Positions 17,430 to 26,275 of a stretch of 64,000 nt of DNA are shown piece after piece (position 1 is the stretch's first letter; each line of letters starts with the position of its first letter). The stretch comes from an uncultured Porticoccus sp. (GTDB lineage Bacteria; Pseudomonadota; Gammaproteobacteria; Pseudomonadales; Porticoccaceae), in the NCBI RefSeq assembly GCF_913061305.1, contig NZ_CAJXST010000002.1, forward strand, positions 248,001-312,000. Direction: 5' to 3'. The notes below the pieces were generated by a model. That model ran no database searches. It was not told the origin of the DNA and was given only the letters and a program-made list of their open reading frames with translations. The translations under genes and the position numbers were made by a program.

Positions 17430-19107
17430 ATTAATTTTTCCGCCCGCATTCATTCTCATTCTCGGCGCTTTCCTGATCGGGCCGATAAGGGCTCCGTTGC
17501 GGCCGTTGATTGTGCTGGGCACACCGCTGTTGACACTCTATGCCATCTGGCAGATGGGCGACGGTATTCAGCTGACCGCACAGTTTCTCAATTACGAAAT
17601 TCAGCTGATTGAGTCGAGCCCCCTGCGCCGCCTGTTTGCAACTATTTTTGCCATCATGGCGTTTGTCGGTGGGCTGTTTGCCTTCCGCCAGGCGAAGTGG
17701 TGGGAGCTCGCCGCTGCCCAGGCCTATGCGGCGGGTGCTATCGGCGTTTCCTTTGCCGGGGATTTGATTACCATGTTCCTGTTCTGGGAGCTGATGGCCA
17801 TTTTCTCGACCGTCGTGGTGTGGTGTGGTGGCACCGAGGGTGCGCGGAAAGCGGGGATACGCTATGCCATCATGCACCTGGTGGGCGGTGTACTGTTGAA
17901 AATCGGTATTGAGGGGGTGATGGTCCACACCGGTTCCATTGAGATTCAGCCGATCCCGCTGACCAATATTGATGGCTGGCTGATCCTGATAGGTGTGTTG
18001 ATTAACGCTGCGGCACCGCCATTATCCGCCTGGCTGGCGGATGCATACCCGGAATCCAGCCCCAGTGGCTCGGTATTTTTATCCGCGTTCACCACCAAAA
18101 CCGCTGTGCTGGCACTGATACTGTTGTTCCCGGGTCAGCAAATCCTGATCTGGATTGGTCTCTACATGATTTTCTACGGGATCATCTATGCCCTGCTGGA
18201 AAACGATATGCGCCGAATCCTGGCCTATTCCATCGTCAACCAGGTGGGTTTCATGGTCTGCGGTATCGGTATCGGTACTGAAATGGCCATCAATGGTGCG
18301 TCGGCCCATGCCTTTGCCCATATTATCTACAAGGCACTGCTGCTGATGTCCGCGGGTTCTGTGCTGTATATGACCGGGCGACGCAAGTGCAGTGAACTGG
18401 GCGGGCTCTACCATTCGATGCCGCTCACTGCACTGTGCGGCATTATCGGTGCCCTGGCGATATCGGCATTTCCGTTTACCTCGGGCTTTATCTCCAAATC
18501 GATGATTTCCCAGTCCGCCGCCGACCAGCATTTGATGATGGTCTGGTTATTGTTGCTGGCCGCCTCCGCTGGTGTTTTCCTGCACGCCGGTATCAAGTTC
18601 CCCTGGTTCGTGTTTTTCCAGAAGGACTCGGGGCTACGGCCCAAGGATCCGCCCTGGAATATGCGCGCAGCCATGGTTCTGTTGGCCGCTGCCTGTATTT
18701 TGCTGGGTATTTTCCCGGAGTGGCTCTATCGCCTGCTCCCTTACCCTGTGGATTATGTGCCCTACACCGCATCCCATCTGCTGACCCAGCTGCAACTGCT
18801 GCTGTTCTCCGGGCTGGCTTTCTTTGCCTTGTTGCCGTTGATGAGGCGCACTCTGACCATCAGTCTTGACTTTGACTGGGTGTATCGTCGGCTTATCCTG
18901 TCTCTGATGAATCGGTTGATCTGTCTGCTCAGTTGCCTCAATACGGCTTTGCGAAATGCATCTAACCGGGTGTTTTCCATCATCTGGACCTATATAGGCC
19001 GGCACCATGGTCCCGAAGGGATGCTGGCGCGCACCTGGCCAACGGGCAGTGTCGTGACCTGGGTTGTGGTACTGCTTACCGTCTTCCTGCTGTTCAGTAT
19101 CTATTGA
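17422..19107 (+). CDS. Antiporter subunit D, third copy (NuoL/M/N-like)
   Basis: A 561-residue polytopic protein, the longest of the three. Helix-5 Glu (TMFLFWELMAIFST) and helix-7 Lys (SAFTTKTAVLALI) are conserved. About 70 residues beyond the antiporter core form an amphipathic region and a final membrane helix (VVTWVVVLLTVFLLFSIY). This recalls the lateral or extra C-terminal helices of NuoL/MrpA. It is the last gene of the operon. No strong terminator follows in the 88 bp before the RIO kinase gene. Confidence 0.92.
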   Translation: MLELIFPPAFILILGAFLIGPIRAPLRPLIVLGTPLLTLYAIWQMGDGIQLTAQFLNYEIQLIESSPLRRLFATIFAIMAFVGGLFAFRQAKWWELAAAQAYAAGAIGVSFAGDLITMFLFWELMAIFSTVVVWCGGTEGARKAGIRYAIMHLVGGVLLKIGIEGVMVHTGSIEIQPIPLTNIDGWLILIGVLINAAAPPLSAWLADAYPESSPSGSVFLSAFTTKTAVLALILLFPGQQILIWIGLYMIFYGIIYALLENDMRRILAYSIVNQVGFMVCGIGIGTEMAINGASAHAFAHIIYKALLLMSAGSVLYMTGRRKCSELGGLYHSMPLTALCGIIGALAISAFPFTSGFISKSMISQSAADQHLMMVWLLLLAASAGVFLHAGIKFPWFVFFQKDSGLRPKDPPWNMRAAMVLLAAACILLGIFPEWLYRLLPYPVDYVPYTASHLLTQLQLLLFSGLAFFALLPLMRRTLTISLDFDWVYRRLILSLMNRLICLLSCLNTALRNASNRVFSIIWTYIGRHHGPEGMLARTWPTGSVVTWVVVLLTVFLLFSIY

Positions 19108-19195
19108 GTCCAACGGATACAGCCTTTCCCTGTTTCACGCGGGCTTTATACCCTGGAAACCAACTTATCCACCGGCAAATATGCTATAAGGCGCC

Positions 19196-20053
19196 ATGAA
19201 AATTCCGAAACGTTTACAGCCTCTGGTTGACGATGGTCTGGTGGATGAAGTCATCCGCCAGATGATGAGTGGCAAAGAGGCAACTGTCTACATGGTGCGC
19301 AGTGGCGGAGAGCTCCGCTGCGCGAAAGTCTATAAAGAAGCGGATAAACGCAGCTTCAAAAAAGCCGTGCAGTATCAGGAAGGCCGAAAAGTGCGCAGTG
19401 GACGCCGTGCCAGAGCCATGGAAAAAGGTACCCGTTACGGTCGCGAGCAGCAGGAGGAAACCTGGCAGAATGCCGAGGTGTCAGCTTTGTATCGCCTGGC
19501 TGCCGCCGGGGTGCGGGTACCGGAACCTTTCGGCTGTGTCGACGGTGTATTGCTGATGGAGTTGGTCACTGACAGCGACGGCGATGTGGCGCCACGACTC
19601 AGTGAAATTACCATGTCCAGCCAGCAGGCTATCACCGATCATGCCTTATTGATGCGTGAGGTGGTGCGCATGCTTTGTGCCGGTCTGGTACACGGTGACC
19701 TGTCTGAATTTAACGTGCTGCAGGATGCGTCTGGCCCGGTGATCATTGATTTGCCACAGGCAGTCGATGCTTCTGCCAATAATCACGCAGAGTTTATGCT
19801 GGAGCGCGATGTTCAGAAAATTACCGAGTATTACGCCCAGTTCGCTCCCGAATTGCTGGACACCCGGTTTGGCAAGGAAATCTGGGCGTTATATGAGGCC
19901 GGTGACTTGCATCCCGATGTGCCACTGTCCGGTTATTTTGCAGAGGATCTGCAAAATGCTGATGTGACAGAGGTTCTGGACGTGATCAGCTATGCCCTCA
20001 GTGAAGAGGAGGAACGGCAACAGCGTCGTCGTGATGCAGAGGAAGGTGATTAG
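19196..20053 (+). CDS. RIO1-type atypical serine protein kinase (PA4780-like)
   Basis: A 285-residue protein. It has a glycine-poor nucleotide loop (SGKEATVYMV), Lys44 in CAKVYK, the catalytic loop HGDLSEFN (Asp168, Asn173) and the metal Asp185 in IIDLPQ, all as required for RIO kinase activity. The RIO-specific insertion (about 52-92, rich in Arg/Lys/Glu) is present. Bacterial RIO proteins are found widely in proteobacteria, with unclear substrates. It is preceded by AAGG close to the ATG and stands alone between the Mrp operon and ybiT. Confidence 0.9.
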   Translation: MKIPKRLQPLVDDGLVDEVIRQMMSGKEATVYMVRSGGELRCAKVYKEADKRSFKKAVQYQEGRKVRSGRRARAMEKGTRYGREQQEETWQNAEVSALYRLAAAGVRVPEPFGCVDGVLLMELVTDSDGDVAPRLSEITMSSQQAITDHALLMREVVRMLCAGLVHGDLSEFNVLQDASGPVIIDLPQAVDASANNHAEFMLERDVQKITEYYAQFAPELLDTRFGKEIWALYEAGDLHPDVPLSGYFAEDLQNADVTEVLDVISYALSEEEERQQRRRDAEEGD

Positions 20054-20241
20054 CTCCGACGACTTACAGTCTATGCGTGAATGACGCCTGTCCAGCCCGG
20101 CTGAGAGAGCAGAGAACCATTAAACCTCATTGTTTTTTATAAATATTTTTGGCTACCCCTCGACGCATTGCCGACAACTGCGTATAGTCCGCAGCCTTCG
20201 TCACACCATCTTTTTCGTTTTATCGCGCCCAGGATATTCCC

Positions 20242-21855
20242 TTGATCTCGACCGCAAACATCACCATGCAGTTTGGTGCCAAGCCGCTGTTTGAAAACAT
20301 CTCCGTTAAATTTGGTGAAGGTAACCGCTATGGCCTGATCGGTGCCAATGGCTGTGGTAAATCCACCTTCATGAAAATTCTGGACGGCAGTCTTACGCCC
20401 ACCGCCGGCAACGTGTCCATCACACCGAATGAGCGGGTTGGTACGCTGCACCAGGATCAGTTTGCCTTCGAAAAATACCGGGTAATCGACACGGTCATCA
20501 TGGGCCACGCGGAACTTTGGGAAGTGAAGCAGGAGCGCGACCGGATTTACAGCCTGACGGAAATGACCGATGCCGATGGCATGAAGGTGGCGGAACTGGA
20601 AGCCCGGTTTGCCGAAATGGATGGTTATACCGCCGAGAGCAGAGCCGGCGATTTTCTGTTGGGTGCGGGTATCGCCGAAGCCCTGCACGAAGGTCCGATG
20701 AGTGATGTGGCCCCCGGTCTGAAGTTGCGGGTCTTGCTGGCCCAGGCACTGTTTTCCGACCCGGATATCCTGCTGCTGGATGAGCCCACCAACAACCTCG
20801 ATATCAACACCATTCGCTGGTTGGAAGGGGTTCTCAACGAGCGCAAGAGCACCATGGTGATCATTTCCCACGACCGCCATTTTCTGAACGCCGTTTGTAC
20901 GCATATGGCCGATATCGATTACGGCGAACTGCGCCTCTATCCCGGTAACTACGATGATTTTATGACGGCGTCGACCATGGCCAGAGAGCGCCTGCATTCT
21001 GAAAATGCCAAAAAATCTGCCCAGATTGCCGATTTGCAGCAATTCGTCAGCCGCTTCTCGGCCAACGCCTCGAAGGCCAAGCAGGCGACGTCCAGGGCCA
21101 AGCAGATCGAAAAGATCAAACTCGATGAAGTGAAGGCCTCCAGCCGGATGAGCCCCTATATTCGCTTCAAGCAGGAGAAAAAACTCCATCGCCAGTCACT
21201 GATTCTGGAAAATCTCGGCCACGGGTTTGATGGCGGGCCGCTGTTCAGCAAGGGCAACCTGATCCTGGAGGCGGGCTCCAGACTGGCCATTATCGGCGAA
21301 AACGGTGCCGGCAAAACCACGTTGTTGCGTTGCCTGATGAACGAACTGACCCCCGATCACGGCAAAATCAAGTGGTCGGAAAACGCAGCGCTCGGTTATT
21401 GTCCCCAAGACAGCACAGCGGACTTTGATTGTGATCTGACACTGTTCGACTGGATGAGCCAGTGGCGAAAACCCCGCCACGATGACCAGATTGTCCGCGC
21501 CACACTGGGCCGCCTGCTGTTCAGCGCCGATGATTTCAACAAGAAAGCACGAGTCTGTTCCGGTGGTGAAAAAAACCGCCTGTTGTTCGGCAAGCTGATG
21601 ATGACCGACGCCAATGTGCTGCTTCTCGATGAGCCCACCAACCACCTCGATATCGAGGCGATTGAAGCGCTCAATATGGCGCTGGAGCACTACGACGGCA
21701 CGCTGATTTTTGTCAGTCACGACCGCGAATTTGTCTCCTCCCTGGCGACCCGGGTGATTGAAATCAAGGATCGCACGTTGGTTGATTTCCAGGGTACCTA
21801 TGAGGAATACCTGGCCAGTCAGCAGGCTATGGATAAAGCAGTGGGTGCCCGCTGA
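20242..21855 (+). CDS. ybiT: ABC-F family ATPase, YbiT-type
   Basis: A 537-residue soluble protein with two ABC domains and no membrane part. It starts with TTG ([20 protein letters not shown]), matching the YbiT N-terminus. Walker A motifs are GANGCGKST and GENGAGKTT, and Walker B motifs [11 protein letters not shown] and [11 protein letters not shown]. The first signature is degenerate ([14 protein letters not shown]), as is usual for YbiT, and the second is [10 protein letters not shown]. The interdomain linker (about 240-320) is charged and helical. ABC-F proteins act on the ribosome E site to relieve stalling. Confidence 0.95.
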   Translation: MISTANITMQFGAKPLFENISVKFGEGNRYGLIGANGCGKSTFMKILDGSLTPTAGNVSITPNERVGTLHQDQFAFEKYRVIDTVIMGHAELWEVKQERDRIYSLTEMTDADGMKVAELEARFAEMDGYTAESRAGDFLLGAGIAEALHEGPMSDVAPGLKLRVLLAQALFSDPDILLLDEPTNNLDINTIRWLEGVLNERKSTMVIISHDRHFLNAVCTHMADIDYGELRLYPGNYDDFMTASTMARERLHSENAKKSAQIADLQQFVSRFSANASKAKQATSRAKQIEKIKLDEVKASSRMSPYIRFKQEKKLHRQSLILENLGHGFDGGPLFSKGNLILEAGSRLAIIGENGAGKTTLLRCLMNELTPDHGKIKWSENAALGYCPQDSTADFDCDLTLFDWMSQWRKPRHDDQIVRATLGRLLFSADDFNKKARVCSGGEKNRLLFGKLMMTDANVLLLDEPTNHLDIEAIEALNMALEHYDGTLIFVSHDREFVSSLATRVIEIKDRTLVDFQGTYEEYLASQQAMDKAVGAR

Positions 21856-21965
21856 TTCATGGCATAAAGCCGCCGCTCAGGGGCTTTACTGGCTGTGTGC
21901 CAAGGTCTTCAATCTACGGCTTTAAGGTCGGTGCTTCTGCCGCTGGTACTTCCGGGCGGATGCCT

Positions 21966-22508
21966 TTACTCAAAGCGTTTCATTGCAGTGAGCAGGTGTT
22001 TGGCAGAGGCATTGTGATCGCCTGGTGAAGCCAGCAGACTTTGAACACGTTTCTTGAGTGAGGCAAAGCACTCGGTAAAAGCGCGTTTCGCGGCCACCGG
22101 ATCATTGTGAATCGCCGCCGGATCGGGTAGTCCCCAATGCACGTGTTCAATGGTGCCGTCAAGCAGTGGACAGTCTTCCGCTGCCGCGTTATCGCATACC
22201 GTCAATATCACATCAAAAACCGGTGCTCCAGCGCCGATAAATTCATGCCAGCTTTTGCTGCGATAAGCCTCCGGGGCACTATCAGCCAGTGTCTGGATCT
22301 GTTCCAGCGCCAGCGGGTTTACCCGCCCGGTGGGCTTGCTGCCTGCACTGTATGCCAGGAAAAGCGGTGAGCCAATCGTATTAAACAGTGCTTCGGCCAT
22401 GATACTCCGGGCGGAATTGCCGGTGCACAGCACCAGTATTCGCAACGGAGAAAGCAGGCGACTGCCGGTGTCAGCGCATTGATCCAGGCTATCTGTTGTC
22501 ATACACAT
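21966..22508 (-). CDS. arsC: Arsenate reductase, low-MW phosphatase type (ArsC)
   Basis: A 180-residue protein with the phosphatase P-loop CTGNSARS (Cys28). A second cysteine pair at 105 and 113 (TVCDNAAAEDCP) sits where thioredoxin-coupled ArsC enzymes keep their relay cysteines. GLPDPAAI carries the catalytic Asp. The expected reaction is arsenate to arsenite. No arsB, acr3 or arsR lies nearby. It is 40 bp downstream of the VTT-flavoprotein gene on the same strand. A protein-tyrosine phosphatase role is the alternative. Confidence 0.87.
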   Translation of the reverse strand: MCMTTDSLDQCADTGSRLLSPLRILVLCTGNSARSIMAEALFNTIGSPLFLAYSAGSKPTGRVNPLALEQIQTLADSAPEAYRSKSWHEFIGAGAPVFDVILTVCDNAAAEDCPLLDGTIEHVHWGLPDPAAIHNDPVAAKRAFTECFASLKKRVQSLLASPGDHNASAKHLLTAMKRFE

Positions 22509-22548
22509 TACCTCATAGCTGAAAAATCTGAGCTGTTGATGCCGATGC

Positions 22549-24699
22549 CTAGCGCTGCCAGCGGTGGTAGCGCTCCACCAGGTTTAACAACCCCTGCGGC
22601 GCATGGGCTTTTTTCCACTCGCCGGCAGCAAACTTGTTGGCTTCCGCCAGGGTGGGGTAGATATGGATGGTGCCCTGAATCTTGTTGAGACCGAGTCCGT
22701 GTTTCATTGCCAGCACATACTCTGCAATCAGATCTCCCGCATGGTTGCCGACAATTGTCACCCCGAGAATGCGGTCTGAGCCGGGCCGGGTCAGCACCTT
22801 GACGAAACCCTCGGCACAGCCGTCGGTAATGGCCCGATCCAGATCGTCGATGCCGTAGCGGGTCACCTCGAATTCCACACCCTGTTCAGCGGCATCCTGT
22901 TCGTTCAGCCCCACCCGCGCCACTTCCGGGCTGGTAAAGGTGGCCCAGGGAATCACCGAGTAATCCACCCTGAATTTTTTAAAGCGGCCGAACAGTGCAT
23001 TGACGGCGGCATACCAGGCCTGGTGGGCGGCGGTGTGAGTGAACTGGTAGGGTCCGGCCACATCGCCGACGGCGTAGATGTTGGGAAAGCGGGTCTGCAG
23101 GAACGCATTGAGGGTAATGGTGCCATTTTTATGGGTCGTTATGCCCAGTGCTTCCAGCCCCAGTCCGTCGGTATTGGCTTTGCGGCCGATGGCAATCAGG
23201 ATCTGGTCAAATACCAGGCGCACACTTTCACCCTGGTGTTGGGTATAGAGTACTTTGTCGCCACCTTCCACTGCGAAGCGATCCGCCTTGTGGTTCAGCA
23301 ACAGCTCGACGCCGTCCCGGCGCAGGGCATCGGCCACCAGCTTGGTGGCATCGTCATCTTCCCGGGGTAAAATGCGTGGCAGCATTTCCACCTGGGTGAC
23401 ATGGGTGCCGAGGCGGGCAAAGGCCTGGGCCAGTTCACAGCCGATGGGGCCGCCACCGAGAATCAACAGACGGCCCGGGTTGTTGCGGATTTTCCACAGG
23501 GTCTCGGTGGTCAGATAATCAATTTGTTCCAGTCCGGGAAAGGGCGGCACCAGTGGGGCGGCACCGGAGGCGATAATGATATTGCGTGCGGTCAGGGTCT
23601 GCTTCCCTTCGTTGCCGGTAATTTCCACCGCCCAGGGGGAAACCAGTCGGGCGCTACCCTGGCGGCAATCCACCCCCAGTTGGCGGTAGCGCTCGACCGA
23701 GTCGTGGGGTTCGATGGCCTTGATCACCCTCTGGATGCGATCCATTACCGCGCCGAAATCGGCTTCCGGTTGCAGCGGTTTCAGGCCGTAGTCCGGACTG
23801 TGGCTGGCCATTGAGGCTACCTGGGCACTTTTAATCAGGGCTTTGGACGGCACGCAGCCGGTGTTAAGGCAGTCGCCACCCATGCTCTCCTTCTCGACGA
23901 GGGTGACGGTGGCCTTGACGGTAGCGCCGATATAAGCGCTCACCAGACCACCTGAGCCGGCGCCGATCACGATGAGATTACGGTCAAAATGTTTGGGCTT
24001 TTTCCAGCCGCGATAGACCTTCGCGCGCTGCAGGGGCGCGAGTAGGGCGCGGGCAATCCAGGGAAACAGTCCCAGCAGAACAAAGGCACCGATCAGCTTG
24101 GGGGAGAGAATATCCCCAGCGCTTTGCAGTTGTGCCACCTGGGTGCCGGCGTTGATATAGACGGCGGTGCCCGCCAGCATTCCCACCTGACTGACCCAGT
24201 AGAATGTCCAGGTTTTCAGAGGCGTCAGCGCCATCACCAGGTTGATCAGAAAGAATGGAAAGACCGGCACCAGCCGCAGGGTAAACAAATAAAAGGCACC
24301 GTCTTTTTCCATGCCCTGGTTGATGGTTTTCAAGCGGTCGCCAAAATGCTGCTGCACCCAATCCTGCAACAGGTAGCGGGCCACCAGAAAGGCCAGGGTG
24401 GCACCGATGGCCGAAGCGAAGGAGACAAGCAACAACCCGGTGACAAACCCGAAAATAGCGCCGCCCGCCAACGTCATGACAGCAGCGCCGGGGATCGACA
24501 GCGCAGTCACGACCACATACACCACCAGAAAAATCAGCCAGCTCAACAGCCGGTTTTCCGCATAGAAGCTGTGAATGATGTCCAGTTGTTGTTGCAAGTA
24601 AGCCAGACTCAGATATCGCCCGAGATCGAGGAAGAAATACGCTGCCATCGCGATAACCACAGCGGCGACAATCATCAGCTTCTTGGTGGTTCTATGCAC
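22549..24699 (-). CDS. TVP38/TMEM64 (VTT) membrane domain fused to FAD-dependent pyridine nucleotide-disulfide oxidoreductase
   Basis: A 716-residue fusion. Residues 1-225 form a VTT/DedA-like membrane domain (LSIPGAAVMTLAGGAIFG and LRLVPVFPFFLINLVMA). The rest is a group I flavoprotein disulfide reductase: FAD motif GAGSGG at 247-252, redox-active Cys277 and Cys282 in GGDCLNTGCVPSK, NAD site (LILGGGPIGCELAQ), and the C-terminal HIYPTLAEA with active-site His. It lacks the terminal vicinal cysteines of mercuric reductase, so a MerA function is unlikely. Such fusions are known in proteobacteria, with unknown substrate. Confidence 0.92.
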   Translation of the reverse strand: MHRTTKKLMIVAAVVIAMAAYFFLDLGRYLSLAYLQQQLDIIHSFYAENRLLSWLIFLVVYVVVTALSIPGAAVMTLAGGAIFGFVTGLLLVSFASAIGATLAFLVARYLLQDWVQQHFGDRLKTINQGMEKDGAFYLFTLRLVPVFPFFLINLVMALTPLKTWTFYWVSQVGMLAGTAVYINAGTQVAQLQSAGDILSPKLIGAFVLLGLFPWIARALLAPLQRAKVYRGWKKPKHFDRNLIVIGAGSGGLVSAYIGATVKATVTLVEKESMGGDCLNTGCVPSKALIKSAQVASMASHSPDYGLKPLQPEADFGAVMDRIQRVIKAIEPHDSVERYRQLGVDCRQGSARLVSPWAVEITGNEGKQTLTARNIIIASGAAPLVPPFPGLEQIDYLTTETLWKIRNNPGRLLILGGGPIGCELAQAFARLGTHVTQVEMLPRILPREDDDATKLVADALRRDGVELLLNHKADRFAVEGGDKVLYTQHQGESVRLVFDQILIAIGRKANTDGLGLEALGITTHKNGTITLNAFLQTRFPNIYAVGDVAGPYQFTHTAAHQAWYAAVNALFGRFKKFRVDYSVIPWATFTSPEVARVGLNEQDAAEQGVEFEVTRYGIDDLDRAITDGCAEGFVKVLTRPGSDRILGVTIVGNHAGDLIAEYVLAMKHGLGLNKIQGTIHIYPTLAEANKFAAGEWKKAHAPQGLLNLVERYHRWQR

Positions 24700-24902
24700 A
24701 GGGCATTCCTTTCAGTGTTTAAGTTCATGTTAGTTTGCGGCCAGTTGCTGGACTGACACAAACTTGTGATTCAGCAATATCAATAAGATGGGCAAGGAAC
24801 GGTTTTGTTACAAGCAATTTTGACGAATGGCGCTAACTTGGGAAAAGGACAAGGGAGTATTGCGGGCACTATTTTTGGTTGAGACAGGGAAAAGATAGAG
24901 CA

Positions 24903-24919
24903 GGGGTGCCTGACACCCC
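24903..24919 (-). terminator. Weak hairpin after the lysine-rich peptide gene
   Basis: GGGGTG and CACCCC form a 6-bp stem with a CCTGA loop, 12 bp past the stop of the 39-residue peptide gene. The minus-strand sequence after it is only moderately T-rich (CTCTATCTTTTCC). It could be a weak intrinsic terminator. Confidence 0.4.
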
Positions 24920-24931
24920 CGCTCGCTAACG

Positions 24932-25051
24932 TTAAAGGCTTGAGATGGTTCTTTTTTCTTTCTTTTCTTTGCGTTTTTCTTTCAGCGTTTTTTGGGGCGG
25001 TTTTTTGCTGCCCGCTTGAATTTTGCTCTTACTCACTTTGTTCTTACTCAT
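24932..25051 (-). CDS. Lysine-rich 39-residue peptide
   Basis: ATG at 25051 is preceded by GGAG 6 nt upstream, and the frame ends with TAA at 24932. The peptide (MSKNKVSKSKIQAGSKKPPQ at the start, then a run of Lys/Glu/Arg) is almost half basic, with no hydrophobic core. It is likely disordered and able to bind nucleic acid. I do not recognise a named family. The ribosome site and following hairpin favour a real gene. Confidence 0.6.
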   Translation of the reverse strand: MSKNKVSKSKIQAGSKKPPQKTLKEKRKEKKEKRTISSL

Positions 25052-25208
25052 GTCAGTCTCCATTGTTCTGTTGATCGAATATAAGCAAAAAGTGACTGCC
25101 GCATAGGGCGATAGAGGAAAATAAAAATTCAGCTTAGCTGTTTATTCTCAACTATGAGCGGCATGAAAAAGACTGCATGATTATTTCCCTCCATATCTGT
25201 GAAAATTT

Positions 25209-25601
25209 TTACGCTACAGCCAGAATTCGAAAACGATTCATACGGTTTCCGACGAAGAAGGTTATGGTTTCGCCGTGTTTTTTACCTAGCAGGGCAGAGC
25301 CCAAAGGGGAAAGGACGGAGATTTTTCCTTGCGATGGATCACTATCACCAGGCAGCACAACGGTGATAGTGGTTTCACTGTCATCGAGCATATCGATGAG
25401 GTTGATGCTTGATTCTATTGAGACGGTGTTGCCATCGTGGGGTGTATCGGTGGGTGAGTCATAGATACCCTGCAATTTATCAATCACGTTGGCAATTTCA
25501 ACCGGACTTAGTGTCAAGGGGTAGAATGTTTTATTCCTCTCCACCGGATCCATCAGTTTTCCGATAAAATTCCGGATGTCTGACAAGTACTTAATATTCA
25601 T
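25209..25601 (-). CDS. rnk: Nucleoside diphosphate kinase regulator Rnk-like (GreA/GreB C-terminal fold)
   Basis: About 130 residues, starting at MNIKYLSDIRN. A short N-terminal helical part is followed by the FKBP-like GreA/GreB C-terminal domain with the diagnostic VLSPLGSALLGKKHGETITF. It lacks the long Gre coiled coil, as Rnk does. Rnk binds RNA polymerase near the secondary channel but does not promote cleavage. It stands alone. A 28-bp hairpin/palindrome sits about 77 bp upstream of its start. Confidence 0.82.
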   Translation of the reverse strand: MNIKYLSDIRNFIGKLMDPVERNKTFYPLTLSPVEIANVIDKLQGIYDSPTDTPHDGNTVSIESSINLIDMLDDSETTITVVLPGDSDPSQGKISVLSPLGSALLGKKHGETITFFVGNRMNRFRILAVA

Positions 25602-25677
25602 TTTGCACACCAATAGCTTAGGTGCCCTGGGTTTTTGATCAGGGCATAACAGTTAGATTTTTGGATAGAACAGGGGG

Positions 25678-25705
25678 CCGAGCGTGACTAATCAATCACG
25701 CTCGG
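25678..25705. repeat. 28-bp perfect hairpin/palindrome upstream of rnk
   Basis: CCGAGCGTGA and TCACGCTCGG form a perfect 10-bp stem around an 8-nt loop. Neither strand has a T-run next to it, so it is not a standard terminator. It may lie in the rnk 5' leader or be a protein site. The rest of the 25614-25866 gap shows only AT-rich sequence and no coding frame I can support. Confidence 0.5.
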
Positions 25706-25865
25706 TTAGGAGGGAAAGGCTACGTGGTGTGTTCTGGGAGAAAAATGCATTTTTTCACAGCTTCCTGTTAAAAGCAGTCTGCGCAATCAACCCGATTATA
25801 GCTTTGCAATATTTATAATCAAGCGTATGGAAGTCGAGGGGGTTGAAGGGATGGTTTGAGCGACT

Positions 25866-25908
25866 AAAAACAAAAAAACCATTTAAGAATCAAATTCTTA
25901 AATGGTTT
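25866..25908 (-). terminator. Intrinsic terminator of tRNA-Leu
   Basis: A perfect 15-bp stem (AAACCATTTAAGAAT with ATTCTTAAATGGTTT) has a 3-nt loop. On the minus strand it is followed by TTTTTTT, G, TTTTT. It lies 26 bp after the tRNA 3' end. Confidence 0.9.
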
Positions 25909-25934
25909 CTCGCGGTCATTCAACCTTTTTAAAA

Positions 25935-26021
25935 TGGTGCCCAGGAGAGGACTTGAACCTCCACGACCTTGCGGTCACTAGCACCTGAAGCTAGCGCGTC
26001 TACCAGTTCCGCCACCTGGGC
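25935..26021 (-). tRNA. tRNA-Leu (anticodon CAG), CCA encoded
   Basis: The 87-nt sequence folds as a class II tRNA with a long variable arm (TGACCGCAAGGTCG region). The acceptor is GCCCAGG/CCTGGGC with discriminator A and an encoded CCA. The anticodon stem CTAGC/GCTAG encloses loop TTCAGGT, so the anticodon is CAG. The D loop (GGTAGACGC) and T arm (GGTTCAAGTCC) are standard for leucine. It is single, not in a tRNA cluster. Confidence 0.96.
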
Positions 26022-26059
26022 ATGATGGGAAGCAGAAGCTGCTTCACCAGCGGTGCGAG

Positions 26060-26088
26060 ACTATAGAGACGGTATCCACTGTTGTCAA
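26060..26088 (-). promoter_or_regulatory. Sigma70 promoter of tRNA-Leu
   Basis: The minus strand reads TTGACA, exactly 17 bases, then TATAGT. A GC-rich discriminator (CTCGCACC) follows, as is typical of stringently controlled stable-RNA promoters. Transcription would begin near 26053, about 32 nt before the mature tRNA. Confidence 0.85.
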
Positions 26089-26275
26089 TTATGTACTGTA
26101 AAAAAATGCATTGAAAAGGCAGTAATGATTGTTCTGGTCAGCCCCGAGCTGCGGTTAAAGCCGGTTGCTGAAAAAAAGCCGTGGAGAGTTCCGGGCAAGT
26201 ATGTTCTGATATTTATATACTTTAGCCGATTTCCTCTGTGGCGTCGGTAGTGCACTTCTTACGTTTGGACTTCCA

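Noticed and set aside
20137-21189. A 350-codon open frame antisense to ybiT
   Set aside because: It lies opposite a full ABC-F gene with intact motifs, has no ribosome site and shows low-complexity His/Gln-rich composition, typical of an antisense shadow.
22549-24699. Mercuric reductase annotation
   Set aside because: The core resembles MerA, but the C-terminal vicinal cysteines and N-terminal metal-binding domain are absent and a VTT domain is fused instead.
24124-24756. A 210-codon frame opposite the VTT domain
   Set aside because: Very rich in His, Gln and Arg, with no start signal. The VTT domain on the minus strand explains the region.
26053-26250. A 65-codon frame between tRNA-Leu and rnr
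   Set aside because: It overlaps the tRNA promoter, has no ribosome site and an unremarkable composition.
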